The notes under the pieces are model-generated. The model was not told the origin of the DNA. It saw only the letters and a list, made by a program, of their open reading frames with translations, and did not search any database. 6,239 bases of DNA from Deltaproteobacteria bacterium (GTDB taxonomy: Bacteria; Desulfobacterota; Desulfobacteria; Desulfobacterales; SG8-13), in contig JAHEIV010000188.1 in the NCBI GenBank assembly GCA_024639205.1, forward strand, positions 1 through 6,239, read 5' to 3'. Each line of letters opens with the position of its first letter. Position 1 is the stretch's first letter. Below are positions 6,029-6,239 of the stretch, piece after piece. The position numbers were made by a program, and so were the translations under genes.

Positions 6029-6074
6029 CTGTGTTGGAGCCAATAGCGAAAAACCGATATTTCCTGCTACAGGC

Positions 6075-6239
6075 CTACAGCACCTTTGCTTCTTCGCTGA
6101 GCAGCCGCACCAGCTCCGTTGCTTTTTCGGCCGCGGATTCACCCTCGATGATCCGCCCGCCCTTTCTTTCCGGTGGCGGCTGCAGGGTGGCGATGGTGGT
6201 TGTGGGCGCTAAAGAAGCCGCGTCGATGCCCAGATCCGC
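6075..6239 (-). CDS. etfB: Electron transfer flavoprotein, beta subunit (C-terminal 54 residues)
   Basis: Only the last 54 codons and the TAG stop are in the window; the gene continues off the right edge. The end of the protein reads PPPERKGGRIIEGESAAEK at 21-39 followed by a helical tail ending in AKVL. This is the characteristic C-terminal arm of EtfB: the PPxRxxGxxxEG segment reaches over the FAD domain of the alpha subunit in known ETF structures. EtfB itself holds AMP, or a second FAD in bifurcating types; the residues that decide this lie outside the window. The order etfB-etfA is the usual one and supports both calls. Confidence 0.93.
   Translation of the reverse strand, partial: ADLGIDAASLAPTTTIATLQPPPERKGGRIIEGESAAEKATELVRLLSEEAKVL

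Overview
The window reads as chromosomal sequence from a GC-rich Gram-negative bacterium. I would guess a sulfate-reducing Desulfobacterota (Desulfobacteraceae-like), from the etfB-etfA pair, the rimO/polyprenyl synthase arrangement and the style of the intergenic inverted repeats. That placement is inference; no marker here proves it. Every gene I can support lies on the minus strand, so in transcription order the window is read from its right end to its left.

Right end (6239 to about 4905): the 3' end of etfB, a 111-base gap holding a GC-rich hairpin, complete etfA, then a strong intrinsic terminator. EtfB and EtfA form the FAD/AMP-binding heterodimer that passes electrons from acyl-CoA dehydrogenases and related flavoenzymes to the quinone pool or other acceptors.

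Middle (4790 to 1047): rimO (methylthiolation of ribosomal protein S12), a long-chain trans-polyprenyl diphosphate synthase overlapping rimO by an ATGA junction, and, after a 178-base leader with a strong hairpin, a secreted FlgT-like three-part envelope protein. The first two are almost certainly co-transcribed and translationally coupled. The third may be on the same transcript. The shared function of the three is not obvious.

Left end (1046 to 1): a 147-base imperfect palindrome abuts the stop codon of the FlgT-like gene. It is followed by a stand-alone tRNA-Val(GAC) gene with its own promoter, encoded CCA and intrinsic terminator. Beyond it is a decayed second copy of the same palindrome in the same orientation, a candidate promoter, and the N-terminal 129 residues of a cyclic-nucleotide-binding protein that runs off the left edge.

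The genes are ordinary housekeeping or energy-metabolism genes. I see no defence system, CRISPR array, transposase or prophage gene. The least-explained material is intergenic: the two related palindromic elements flanking the tRNA, the leader hairpin before the FlgT-like gene, and a short GC-rich hairpin motif that occurs twice.
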